DNA of 64,000 bases from Coleophoma eucalyptorum. Lineage: Eukaryota; Ascomycota; Leotiomycetes; Helotiales; Dermateaceae. The translations under genes were made by a program, and so were the position numbers. The stretch is from contig JALRME010000037.1 of NCBI GenBank assembly GCA_026120035.1, positions 124,001 through 188,000 on the forward strand. Direction: 5' to 3'. The notes under the pieces are model-generated. The model ran no database searches. It was given only the letters and a program-made list of their open reading frames with translations, and had not been told where the DNA came from. Positions 12,195 to 23,616 of this stretch are shown here, one piece after another. Within the stretch, counting starts at the first letter, position 1; each line of letters begins with the position of its first letter.

Positions 12195-13786
12195 ATGTCT
12201 GGAGAATACGCTCTCTCTGAAAAGACCCAGGAGGTCGTTGATGACTATAACAATTATGTTGGCGGTGGATTTGCGCCTTTTCCGGCGAGTTGCACGTGCC
12301 GCAATATTCTGCTGTATTGTCACTGACTGGCCATATAGGTTGCTCTTGCCAGGGTTAAAGGTGCTAAAGGATGGGATGTTGATGGAAAAGAATATATTGA
12401 CTTCCTGAGCATGTATTCTGTTGTTAATATGGGTCATGGTCATCCCAAGATAGTGGCAGCAGCCCAGGAAGCCATGGAAGCTGGCGCAGTTGTGAATCTG
12501 CCATTCCATAGTCCTTATTATGGAAAGCTCGCGAAGAAGTTAAATCAGGTATATTTCACAAATTACTCAGTATAGATAATTCTACTTATTTTGGACTAGA
12601 TGTTTGGATATGATAAGTTTGTTGGTTTAACAAGTGGTGGTGAAGCTACCGATGCTGCGGTTAAAATCGTGAGTACTCTTCTGAAACCAACTTTCAATCC
12701 TGATCTTAAAAACTTGTAGGCACGGAAGTGGGGGTATTTGAAAAAGAAGATACCCGACGGACAATGCCATATTCTCACTGGGACAGCATGCTATCATGGA
12801 GTGACTATTTCAACAGTATCAATGGCAAGCACGAAGAGCCATCGTGAGTAAATCTACTCCCTATTCCATAATAACTATTTTACTAACTAAGAGAAGTCTT
12901 TGGTCCTTTCGTTCCAAATGTTGGTTCAACCACCCCCTCGGGGAAGGTCGTTCGTTTTGGCGAGATAGAAGACTTAAAGGAAGCCCTTGAGCTCGATGGG
13001 GAGCGCATTGCAGCTTTTATGATTGAGCCTATTCAAGGATCTGCAGGAATTATTACCCCACCACCAGGTTATTTGAAAGAAGTTGCTGCATTGTGTAAAA
13101 AGCACAATGTATTGTTTATAACTGATGAAGTACAATCGGGTTTAGGTCGAGCAGGAGCAAACTTGTGTCATTTGAGAGAAAATATCCGGCCTGATCTAGT
13201 GGTTTTAGGAAAGGCACTTGCGGGAGGTAAGCAAATCGTTGAAGTCCGGGTTCAGAACTGATAGGATATAGGGATGTACCCACTCTCAGGAGTAATGGGC
13301 GATAATGAGATATTTGAACTACTCGCACCATACGAGTAAGTCTTGCCTGTACTACTCAGAATCATAATTAACATATCTAGAATTGGGTCTACAATGGCCG
13401 CAAATCCTATTGGCTGTGCAGCAGCCATTGCTGCCCTTGATGTACTTATCGACGAGTCTCTCTCGAATCGAGCAAATATCATGGGAGAGAAGCTGATCTC
13501 TACACTAAAGGCAGCAAATTTACCCTATGTGATAGAATATATGGGTTCAGGGCTCTTCTGGTCGATAATAATTGATCCCAAGCCACCAGTTGTAACTCCA
13601 AAGAGAATTGTTTCCCTTCTTGCGTATAGAGGAGTACTGGCTAGTGCTTCGCGTGCTCAGAGGATAAAAATCTGTCCGCCATTAATCATAAGTGAGGAGG
13701 ATCTATTAAAAGGCGCTGAGATTATCATCGGAGCACTTAGAGATATTGAAAAGATACCGGTCGGATCTTTGCCTGCGGAGACTTAA
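12195..13786 (+). CDS. Ornithine aminotransferase (class III PLP transaminase)
   Basis: Transfers the delta-amino group of ornithine to 2-oxoglutarate, giving glutamate semialdehyde/P5C and glutamate; usually cytosolic in fungi. Seven exons (12195-12284, 12339-12548, 12600-12668, 12720-12843, 12894-13226, 13272-13335, 13381-13786) join to 431 aa, the family length. Visible landmarks: P-V-A-L-x-R-x-K-G and D-F-L-S-x-Y-S-x-V-N-x-G-H near the N-terminus, the S-G-G-E-A PLP phosphate loop, Y-H-G, the D-E-V-Q-S-G-L-G-R strand, and the Schiff-base Lys271 in L-G-K-A-L-A-G-G. ATG 12195 is the first in frame after a stop at 12135. The first intron needs a GC donor (GCGAGT). It links arginine catabolism to the P5C steps encoded near 41-46 kb. 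Confidence 0.93.
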
Positions 13787-14964
13787 ATCGTTTATCAACC
13801 TTAACGGTTTACTAACAGCTACCAATTCAATCTAGCCTATATTTATTACGGTGCTGTACATATTATGATTTATATTGAGTTGAATAGCTCTATTCCAAGT
13901 TCTTCTAACCAGAAAAATCATGTCATCGAAATTAATGATCAATTCCACTTTAATAATACAAAACGAGGCCGACAATTTCTGGAAGATGGATTGAAAGTTT
14001 CTTCTTTGTTTGGAAGACAAAAGTCTTCCGAGACATGTTAGGGAAATATGTTGTTGCTGGCTAATAAATTATCTAAGCCACTAACCTATGTTTATTTGCA
14101 AATATCGGTGTCGAAAACTTCTGCAGTGACGGATCCAATGTTTCTATACCGTGTAGTATGCCCATAAATTGTCTTACCCTGATATTATCCGATTTCAGTT
14201 CTTTAGATCTGTTGTCTTCTGGAAGATTCGGCTTGTGCCTCCTGAAGTCTATACCTCCATAATTGCAAAGAATTTTGGTTAAGAATGACTAGTAGCTCAT
14301 TAAGTATGCCTTGGTCTGGATGAGCTAACTCGTAGATAATTAGTACTGCAGGATTCGCACAGCTGCCGCTTAGCTTTCCACTCAAGAATCTTCTTCCACC
14401 GAGTTAAATGGGCTGCCTGCTGCTCTAAGTCTTTCAACATGCTCATAATCTGAGCTTTACTGGTTTCCTTTGCTGGTTTCAAAGTAAATAGGGATTTTAG
14501 AAAGTGTAATAATATTCAAAACCATATGAGCTACGGATACGGCAACTTAGGGTTAAAAATACATAACCCTTTAGGAGACATTCCACAATCAGGAATTATA
14601 TTAGGATAGAAAACCCTCTTAAATAAATAGTATTAAGGAAGACCCTGAAGCTGCAATAAAATTCCTGCAACTTGTTAGAAAAGTAGAAGCGCGTTCAGGC
14701 CACTTTGAACGCAAAGCTCATCGCCTTAGGTAGTGGGAATGTTAGTTATATCTTCTCAAGATAGACAGAAGCTTCGGAGTTCCAAAGAACGTGAATATCG
14801 TAGTAATGATTGTTTTTTTTGACGATAGTCACATCCATTTCCTTAATTTGCAGGTGAACATTGAATCTACATTTAGGTCGCACATGGCCTGTCGCGAACT
14901 TACCCAAAAGGCCTTTCTCCTAAACTGCCTCTCATTCCAGATGAAAACAAAATATCATTCATAT
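13787..14964. other. AT-rich intergenic region
   Basis: About 1.2 kb with no supported gene. At 14547-14570 there is an inverted pair of telomere-like words (TTAGGGTTA facing TAACCCT). Confidence 0.5.
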
Positions 14965-15402
14965 CTATTTCATGTCCCATGTATCCCGCGCAGGTTGTCC
15001 TACCTTTGTTATCCAGTTGAGCATTGTCTGACTATCAATGAAATCATACTGATGCGCCACCTTCTTTCCATCGTCCGTCATCGTTAACGTGATAACGTAC
15101 TCATTCTCATACTCCCCAGCATCTGCTGTCGCCTTGGAGTGTAGATATAGCACAACCTTCCGACTGGCCTCGTCAGCCACGGCATCTGTAGTTTCGGCGT
15201 GATATGTATGCATCCTCTTGAAAACGTCGGCATTGAACGCGACGTATTCGTCGTTATTGCGATCGGTATTCTTAAGGCTGCTAGGCCCCATGCGGTGAAC
15301 GCATGTCGGGTGACAGAGAGCGAATATGCCGTTGAGGTCTCGCTCGTTGTGAGCTGTAGTATAGGCGTGGGCAGTTTGGAGCATCTGGTCACGGAGAGAC
15401 AT
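14965..15402 (-). CDS. SnoaL/NTF2-like small protein
   Basis: Single-exon, 145-aa protein of the NTF2-like fold (SnoaL-like group), which includes small polyketide cyclases, isomerases and many fungal proteins of unknown role. It starts M-S-L-R-D-Q-M-L-x-x-A-x-A-Y, followed by a helix and a H-P-x-C-V-H-R-M-G-P pocket strand. It has the typical alternating beta strands and a C-terminal W-D-M-x end. No signal peptide. A TATATAAAG-like box lies about 150 bp upstream on the minus strand (15551-15558). Neighbouring genes do not reveal a pathway; catalysis is not demonstrated by conserved residues. Confidence 0.82.
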   Translation of the reverse strand: MSLRDQMLQTAHAYTTAHNERDLNGIFALCHPTCVHRMGPSSLKNTDRNNDEYVAFNADVFKRMHTYHAETTDAVADEASRKVVLYLHSKATADAGEYENEYVITLTMTDDGKKVAHQYDFIDSQTMLNWITKVGQPARDTWDMK

Positions 15403-16498
15403 CTTGGCTCAGTGATGGAAGGGGTTTCAGATTGAGATATTATGATTGATATTGTCAATAAGAATCTAGTAAAATAAGTGCTTCAATTCCAGCCCTGTTC
15501 AAATGTTTTTGACTAACATGAATGCTCTTCGTAAGTAGTATGTATACCTTTATATAAGAGGCGTTGCACGGGACAAACTTAATTTCGGAATGGTGGCTGA
15601 CGTCAGCAAAGAAACATGACGTACTTCGAAATCAAGGCTGCCACACAACTGAACAGGTCACTTTTCCACTTCGCCATATCTTTAAAGGTGAGAATCAAAT
15701 AGTAGGCTGTCACAGTAAATTTTGATCACCTCTCCCTTAAGTCCTACTATATTATCTATCCAGAATAGAATAGACCCACGTAGCACATACTACAAATGTG
15801 AGCGCTATCACTGTTCCGCCCTGGTTCGACCTGATTCTAAGCGGCACTCCCCCGGACTTTTGCTTGTACTAGACACGTTTTAAGAATCTTGTGGCTTGAT
15901 TCTTTCTACAGAGGGTGTTACCAATGGCCTTTTGCGGTTATAGGGGAGGTTATCACTGTCGCGCTACAATATCCTCTTTCAGTACGAAAATTCCCTCCCT
16001 CTACTATATATTGTATCTTCCATAACTTCACAGTAGCTTCACATTCTTTTCACAATGGGTAGCCTAATTAAAATTTTATCAAGGTTTTGTTAAATTACTG
16101 GTTGCGGGCTATGGTGTCGTGCATTCCAATGATTTGGGAGGGGTTCAGCTGAGATGGCTTAGTTTGCGCCTAGATAAGTTTCTGCCAACAACCTCATTTG
16201 GTGGCTGCCTCTACTTCCAACTTTCAGAGCATGTAAAGATCTGGGCAATTAATTTGAGCTAGCCTTAATAAGCTAGCAATTCTTGGCATTCCCAATGATC
16301 TCCGATCCTCATGACATTTATTCATCGGCTCGGTTTGAACTATATATAGGCCTGATTGCTCCTCTAAAAGATATTCTTTCGGCATTTCCCTGGACCAATA
16401 AATTGCTACCATTTCATCGAGCCCGGTACAAGATAACTGGATACTTATAAATATTGATAGAACATCTAACTGATAAATAAAAACAAAGGATTCGAAAC
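15403..16498. other. Intergenic region
   Basis: About 1.1 kb; holds the divergent promoters of the SnoaL-like gene and the methyltransferase gene. No other gene seen. Confidence 0.5.
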
Positions 16499-17413
16499 AT
16501 GGCCCCAACGATTTTAGAGCGCATACGGGATCATACTCTTCCTGGTCTTCTCCTTTTCGCAGGTATAGCTTGTGAGTCACTCCCAGAGTAAAATACTATT
16601 TCTCTTAAAGTTCAGGATCTAATATCTTCAAATCCTTCAAACGCGCGCTTACAGATTATAGATTTTCTCCAAGTTGCACTTACTAGCCCAAGAGTTATGT
16701 TCAAGGACTTCAAATCCTCTAAAAACCAAGCGTTTGCTAAACTATGGCTTGCAATTGGTGAAGGATTTTCACTCCAAACGCCGCCGATTTTAAACCGCAT
16801 TCTTGCAAGCTGCAGCGGGGTTGTGCTAGATGTAGGGCCTGGCACGGGCTATCAAGTCTTTCGATTCGCAGAGTGCAAGAAGATCAGTGTAATATATGGC
16901 GCAGAGCCGAACCTCAACATGCACAGTTCTTTAAAACAACATGCCGAGGAAGCTCAGCTAGGCGAAAAGTATAAAATTCTCTCATGCGGTGCAGAGGAAG
17001 ATACTCTGGTTCCAGCTCTGGCAACGGAGGGTCTTCTCGCAACTCGGAATGGTTTGGATTATGGTATATTTGACGAGATAATCTGCATCCGTGTTCTCTG
17101 CAGTGTACCAAAGCCAAAAGAGACAATTAATGGTTTGTACAGATGCTTGAGACCTGGCGGGCGATTGGTTGTATGTGAGCATGTCATCAACTATGGCAAT
17201 CAAGAAGGTAGCAAGCTAGCTAGGTTACTACAGCATCTGTTTATGATACTGGGGTGGTCCTTTTGGCTTGATGGGTGTCACCTGACTAGAGACACATCAA
17301 CGATGCTGATGGAAACCGCACAGGTAGATGGCGGTTGGCGAGAGGTGAATGTTGAAAGGTTGAATGAATGGTCGGTTATTCCGCATATTGTGGGCTATTA
17401 TGTTAAGAATTAA
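16499..17413 (+). CDS. SAM-dependent methyltransferase (class I, METTL7-like)
   Basis: Transfers a methyl group from S-adenosylmethionine to an unknown acceptor. Two exons (16499-16562, 16611-17413) join to 288 aa. Motif I is clear: V-V-L-D-V-G-P-G-T-G-Y-Q at residues 92-103, followed by an A-E-P-N acidic strand (motif II). A D-E-I-I-C-I-R-V-L-C-S-V segment and the L-R-P-G-G-R-L-V-V-C-E-H motif are typical of METTL7-type fungal enzymes. The N-terminus has a short hydrophobic stretch that may associate with membranes. The intron (GTATAG donor) is inferred because it links an upstream M-A-P-T-x-L-E-R start, common in this group, to the core. Without it, translation could start at the ATG at 16697. 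Confidence 0.87.
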
Positions 17414-18175
17414 GTGGGCGGAAACATAATTATTAAAGTCAACTCGATCGCGAAGGCAAGAGGGAAGAAAGATAAGAGTAGAGGCTTGTTTTCACTCTTG
17501 TCTATAAAAATGTAGTACAGCACATACAATGTAATGGATATCCACCATCTCGATTGGCTTGTAGTCAAAAGGGTCTGCAAAAAGCTGAAGTTTTATCATG
17601 TAGTTCATAAAATATATAACTTAATCAAGTATTGAGAGTAATATGTGTAAAATATAAGCAAGACTCAAATATTTAAAGGTGACGAAAAAAGCTATATATA
17701 TATTGAGACGATGTGGACGCGCACCTTGATTGGTAGACAGGAAGTAGGTTGACCCAGGTGATTGGTTGAGATAAGTCATACATATTCGTCCAGTAAGCTT
17801 GTCTTTGCAGCCTTAGTGGATATGCACCTCACTATCACACGGTTATATCATTGTGGCTGGCTCTCTTGCCCAGAGTCCGAGCGAAACTTAGCAAATTCCG
17901 GATGATGCAAACAGGTTTAAATATTTTTCTATATTGATGGTTGGCTAATTTGGCCGCATTTAGATGTTTTGACGACATTTCAAGGTTTAGAGTTTACATA
18001 GTGTGAGCATATTTTAGATTAAACTCGCTTTACAGTTTCCAGAAAGATAAAGATATAAGAAGAAACTCCTCGCTTTCAGACTAGATGTCCCGCTTCAGGG
18101 CAGTTCTAGTATTTATTCTATTCTATTCATCAAGGGTTGATCAAATTGCTTTCCAGACTTATTATTTTATTTAGC
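17414..18175. other. AT-rich intergenic region
   Basis: About 760 bp with no open frame or RNA gene that can be supported. Confidence 0.5.
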
Positions 18176-19545
18176 ATGGATGGCAAGTCTTACACCTCGG
18201 TAAATCAGCACCGTATTCCACTACTAGTGGTCCTGATTGTTTTCACCACTATGGGTAGTACGTAGCATACCTTTCTACTCATACGTCCCCTGCTAACGAT
18301 TTAACTTTCAGCAATTTTTACTCTTACAAGGCTTTATGTTCGCAAGTTTATAATTAAGAGTATCAAATGGGATGATCATGCAATACTTCTGGCATGGGTA
18401 AGCTATTATATCAATATATTAACTGATGGTTCTGACGTATAACTAATGGAAATAGTTATTATCGATCAGCCATTCTATTGTGTCAGCGATGGCTTTCAAT
18501 TATGGAGTAGGTTTATTTGACCATCAAGTAAGCAGTAAAGATAAAAATAATGCCAGAGAGGTAGACAACCTAGAAAATAAATCGATAGATCTCTTGTTAA
18601 CAAGTACAAGGCTATGTACTTCCTTGAAGCGCCGTACGGACTTTCAATGTATTGGACAAAAATGTCTATACTATTTTGTTATATACGCATAAGTAATATA
18701 ATCTTCCAAATTATTATACTAAGAACCGAAGACCAAATGCTAACAAACCTTTTAGCTGGTGAATGGAAAGGTACATTCCATATGCTTACGAAAATGTGCA
18801 TGGTTCTTGTCACTCTTCATGTCTTTGGGTCTGCAATTGTTACTCTTGTGCAATGCCGTCCAATTTCATTTTACTGGAATAAAAGTAAACCTGGAATATG
18901 CATTAATCTTGAACCGTTCTTCTTATGTGAGTTATATCCGTAGGATAGTAGTGTTTTTATCCTTCAAAAGATACCGATATCTCTGACCCATTTATTATTT
19001 AAGCATTGAACATTTTTAACATTATCACGGACCTCATCATATTTGCACTTCCAATTCCAACCCTAGCTTCTCTGAAGAATACAAAAGCTCAGCAAGTGGC
19101 ACTGTTAAGTGTTTTCCTCGTAGGGCTTTTAGCCACAGTCTCAAGGTCTGCCATGCTCCCTAAACCAAAACAAATCTAATCTGAAATATCTAATAAATCT
19201 AATTAGTTGTGCTCGCCTGTCTACAATCAAGACCTTTGTATCTGGGGACGATGTTCTTTACGATTCAGCCCCAATGATTATCTGGTCTTTAATTGAAGCT
19301 AATTTAGGCTTATCTTGCGCATCTGCACCGGGTAAAGTTTTTCCTATCACAATAAGATATCCTATTATCTGAATTCTTCTTTATGGAAGTGGACTAACAC
19401 TTTACTCACAGCTCTCAAGGGCCTAGGTCGATGCTTCAAGCTTCCAGGAACGAGCTTTTTCCCTCATACCAAGGCCAATAACAACACATTAGAGAGCTCA
19501 TTAACTTCTGATAAGAACAGAGATTTCCACGGATCCAGAAAGTAA
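18176..19545 (+). CDS. Rhodopsin-domain (PTH11-like) integral membrane protein
   Basis: Fungal seven-helix protein of the PF20684 rhodopsin-domain family; role uncertain, possibly surface sensing. Eight small exons (18176-18254, 18312-18397, 18456-18527, 18605-18692, 18756-18926, 19004-19145, 19207-19331, 19412-19545) join to 298 aa. Features include W-D-D-H-A after TM1, the K-A-M-Y-x-L-E/T-K-M-S-I-L-x-x-Y-x-R-I block, Q-C-R-P-I-S-F-Y-W, D-L-I-I-F-A-L-P-I-P and a terminal W-S-x-I-E-A-N-L-G-x-x-C-A. The cytoplasmic tail is short and polar. There is no CFEM domain. Introns are 57-80 bp, all GT-AG. Exon boundaries are inferred; the sum is exactly in frame. Confidence 0.85.
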
Positions 19546-20573
19546 CTTCTACGGTTGTGGGATCTGCATATTTATAGGCTCTACTAGCTGCTCTTTAGGA
19601 TATAAGACACAGCAAAGAGGCCTGCCGGTGCACCTGGCTCGGAATAAGGCGCACATAGAAGCGGGATATATTGCCATGATAGGACCGATAATTTCATGGT
19701 ACCCCAAGAGCCCTGGTGTGCCTTTTATCGCGAATGGCACAATCATGGCGTGGAGGTCGGACAGCGAGGCCCAGTGATGAATTCAATCCAGCGAGGATTC
19801 GTATGCAACAACATGAATGTGATCTCCAGACCAAGGGACTACCACACCGTTCCTTCAAGCTATGGGGAGCCGCTATCAAAACAACTGATGCGTCCTATCA
19901 AATCCCCACCACTGAATACGCCAGGTCTGACTTGAATGGTTACATGTTCTACTGAAACTTCTGCAAGGCCTCCCAGAACCTGCTCTCTTTCGTATAGTCA
20001 CATGACTTTTCCTCTCAATATATTTTACTATTATAAATATTTCTGATTCTATTGAAGCTTTTGTATAAAAGGAGGCATTAAAGAATCACTGGTACTCCTA
20101 TATAGAGATAAGGTTAATACATTATGCTATATTTTACATCCTTCCCTTCCTAAGATTATACTTCATATTCATATATCAATATATTAGCGGCAGGAATTTC
20201 CTCCCAAAAGTATATATAAACTATCCCTAATTCAGTCTTTGGGTATGATAGATACATATAGCTGGGGTGTTACTTTGTGAATTATCCTTTCGTACATGAT
20301 CATTACCCTTCCAGTGGCTGCTTTGCAAATCTTGGTATTGTGTGGTATCACAAACAGAGCATTTAGACGAAAAGGGATGTTATCAACATCACGGGTGATG
20401 GTATTTTTGCTGGTTAAGAAAATTTTCAAATGAGGGTTTTCTTATTGCAATTATATTGATGAAAAATATCGAAACTTGTCAGGACTGTGGCTATTAAATC
20501 AATATTGTCATTTTTTCAAATGATTATCCAAAACCCCACCCAGAAGCGGAACAGATGAGGTGTCCGCCCCGCG
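19546..20573. other. Intergenic region with a relatively GC-rich stretch at about 19600-19980
   Basis: Several overlapping open frames of 60-80 codons occur on both strands in the 19600-19980 stretch, but none has a recognisable motif. The rest is AT-rich. Could be a short repeat or decayed gene; nothing firmer can be said. Confidence 0.35.
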
Positions 20574-20909
20574 ATGAAATTCTACACCTCAATTGACGAC
20601 GACCTCCTCGAGCGTGCTCCTGAGTTTGATTTTCATCATATTGGACAAACACTTGATCCTGTGCATTGGCTTACAAGCTCATTTACAATCAAGCCCATTA
20701 CGACGGTCGATGATTGTCCGCAACTTGACGCTCTGCTCGCCGGCGGACCCAATCCGGAAGGCTTTCAGATACCACCAAAATATGCAGAATTTATACAACG
20801 CTATGTAGCCCAAGGAAAACTTCTGTTTACAACTTGCACCGGTGCTGCACTTGTCGCTCAAACAGGGGTCCTGGATGGAAAGAATGCCACAATCAACAAT
20901 CAAGAGTAG
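20574..20909 (+). pseudogene. DJ-1/PfpI (ThiJ) family fragment
   Basis: An open frame of 111 codons matches the middle of a fungal DJ-1/PfpI-like protein. It has a L-D-P-V segment, a L-A-G-G-P-N-P-E-G-F strand, then Y-A-E-F-I-x-x-Y-V-x-x-G-K-L-L-F-T-T-C-T-G-A-A with the nucleophilic-elbow Cys, and G-V-L-D-G-K-x-A-T-x-N-N. It stops right there. Family proteins continue for another 70-100 residues with the catalytic His region, and normally have an N-terminal strand-helix unit that is absent here. No splice option that restores the C-terminus was found in the following 150 bp. Most likely a truncated relic, possibly still transcribed. Confidence 0.72.
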
Positions 20910-21242
20910 CCTTAGCCTGCTCGAACGTGCTCTTTTTGAGTTGCGGTGAACAGCATTTAGTTGCTTCGTTTAACCCAGGATGTTCAGCAGATTTTGATAT
21001 CCGGTTCCAGTTTCGCGTTGGGGGGAAGAGACGCAAATTTGGGTCCTAATTTAGACAAAGATTTACCACTAACGATAGTGTAATGGGTAATTCGATGTCT
21101 ACAAAATCGCAATTGAAGTCATGTCTAGGTTCTGGCTCACAAGGAACGAACATCTGACGCCGCTTGTCGGATATACCTGAGAGGAGAGAGGTATTGACGA
21201 TCAAACGGGCACTGTACTGATCAGCATTGTATTGACAGAAAA
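20910..21242. other. Region between DJ-1 fragment and damaged MFS gene
   Basis: Where the N-terminal exons of the MFS gene should be, the plus strand is stop-ridden. The minus strand stays open from about 21290 to 21046 (about 80 codons), with a protein-like but unrecognised sequence. Confidence 0.3.
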
Positions 21243-22832
21243 AAGTCCAAAGAAGAAAGTAAGAAGCTTCCAAATGGCCATCTTCCGTGTACGGTCTAAC
21301 CTCCGGCTCTTTGTTGTTGATTGCCGGCTCTATCTGCGATATCCTTAACCTCCGCATCGTCGAGCTCCTCGGCATCTTTCTCCTCGGACTCTTCACCCTT
21401 GCCTGCGGCTTCGCCACTACAGGCATACAATTAGTTGTCTTCCGTGCTCTCCAGGGCATCGCAATGGCAATACATCTTCCGGCCTCAGTGGCGCTCGTAG
21501 CGGCGGGGGTGCCTGAGGGACCAGACCGCAATTTTGGGTTTTCATGCCTAGGATTGAGCCAGCCGTTGGGCTTCTCAGCTGGATTGGTGGCAGGTGGGGT
21601 TATGATTCAGCGGGCAGGATGGCGCTCGACTTTCTATTTATCAGGAGCGGCATTGCTAGCTGGGGGGGTTGCAGCGATATGGATGCTGCCCAAAGTGAAC
21701 CGCGATTGTGAGGGCGCGGATGGGACGAGAGTGTGGAGGATACTCTACACGCAAGTTGACTGGATCGGTAGAATGTTGGCAAGTGGCGGGTTGGCTCTGT
21801 TCACGTATATTCTTGCGTAAGTTAAAACTATTACCCCGCCAAAGCAAAGTAGGAACTCGGACAGCTACTTACTTTAGTGAAATGGACCTAGTATCATCAG
21901 CGCAGATTTATCTACTATCCATTCAGCTAAGACAGCCTCCATACTCTCTATTAGCCTAATCTCCCTCGTCGCATTCCCCTTTTGGATGCATTACCGTCAA
22001 CGCCTAGGGCAACCAGCCCTCGTTCCAAATACGCTGTGGAGGAACACCTCCTTCACAAGCACCTGTATCATGGTCATGCTATCATATGGTGTAATGAGTT
22101 CCATGGAGTTATTCTCAAGTCTATAGTAAGTAGACCCTCTTTTGGCACGAGCACACAAATCCCCACCTTCGCACAGCACATATTTTCATTGGAAATTAGA
22201 AAGAAGGAACGATATACAACCCCAGGAAAAACTTACACTTGAGACATCCCTAGCTTCCAAGAAATCCAAAAGGCTTCTACCCTTAATACATCACTCTATC
22301 TCCTTCCCAACCTAATTGTTGGTGTTATACTTAACGCCACAGTCGGCCTATTCGTGCACCGCTTCCCCGTCCGATGGCTCGTGGCTCTTTCTTCTTCACT
22401 TTGCTCCATCGCGCCACTACTTATGGCGCTTCTTCCTCCCTCCTGGTGCTATTGGCGTCTTGCATTCTGGGCACAGATTTTTGCCCCGCTAAGTGCAGAT
22501 ACGCTCTTCACTGTTGGACTTAATATTGTGAGTAGTAGTTTTGCAGGGAAGGATCAAGCACTAGCCGGGGCAGTATTCAATACTGTTGCACAGTTCGGGC
22601 AGAGTTTGGGGGTAGGAGTATGTCAGGTTGTGGCTTTAGGAGTTATATCAAAATCTGATGGACCGCAGTCGAGTAACAGTACTGGAGGAGACTTTGACAG
22701 CATGAGCGATACTAAGCTGCTACAGGGGTATCAGGCTAGCTTCTGGACTATGTTTGCATATATGGCTGTATGTGGCTAGTTGCAATCCCGGGCTTAAGGA
22801 ATGCAAGGAAGGTTGGAGTAAAGAGGGAATAG
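21243..22832 (+). pseudogene. Damaged MFS transporter (DHA2 / aminotriazole-resistance type)
   Basis: The coding match starts inside TM2 with E-A-S-K-W-P-S-S-V-Y-G-L-T-S-G-S; the leader and TM1 cannot be found upstream. Exons to 21816, 21892-22125 and from 22254 follow (introns 21817-21891 and 22126-22253). They give the DHA2 landmarks R-A-L-Q-G-I-x-x-A, P-x-G-x-x-R-N, G-W-R-x-x-F-Y and V-D-W-I-G. Near 22775 the frame slips: translation stops at 22779, whereas a +1/-2 shift restores the family-like V-A-I-P-G-L-R-N-x-R-K-V-G end at 22832. The apparent cause is a 2-bp insertion (GTATGTGG for GTATGG). Loss of the 5' end plus a frameshift mark it as a decaying gene. A sequencing error could explain only the second. 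Confidence 0.72.
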
Positions 22833-23616
22833 CCAGCTGTTAATAGGGGCGTGTATTCAACTCCACTTGGTTTAATAGTGGTGCCTGTTATGGATATCAA
22901 CCTGATAATCTCGCAAAGGAGCTTTTGGAGAAATTTAAACGTGCTGTAATAATGTACGGAAAAATTAAATTATCTTTTCACCAATTTACAAGTAGTAGCC
23001 TAAATGCTAAACAGGCAGACAGAGCCCGCAGTTAGAGTAGTGATGCGGAGAGCTTGCAACTCAAAATGGGTGATAAAACCCCTATTCTTAGTATTGTTGC
23101 TGCCTCGTAGTTGCTCAATGAGACCAATGACAGTCCATTTAATTCTCCAAGTTGCAACAGTTTTCACTGGCATCTAACAATCGCGGGAAGTAAAACTTGG
23201 AGCATTGTTCATCCTTGTTTTTTGACCCACTCAGCTTGAATTTTAGAGGGAGAATTTGGAGGTATTTAGCGGCTCATGCAATCAAAGTATTGGTTTGCTA
23301 CATTTTTCTAGTTAAGGAAGCTGTCAAATTATAACGATACATATTGAGCACGCGACCTAATCACGTGGCTATATTCGTTGATTGGATACAACCCTATTTA
23401 CGATACGTGTACATGGAGAGAATCGACAACCACCTACAACACCGCATACCCTGTAATGGAAGCCTATGACGCTATCACGAGGTCTGTACGTTGTAAACGC
23501 ATACCAACGGAAGCCAAAAACAGTATTAAGAATGGTGACTTGTCACTATCTCGCCTCGTATCTAGTAAAGCCCTCAAAAATAACCATTTCAATCACATTC
23601 GCTTCTACTCCTAAGT
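22833..23616. other. AT-rich intergenic region
   Basis: About 780 bp, no supported gene. The open frame at 23378-23614 has no recognisable motif. Confidence 0.45.

Noticed and set aside
19716..19955. 79-codon plus-strand frame
   Set aside because: No recognisable domain, overlaps equally long frames, no splice link to the rhodopsin-like gene upstream.
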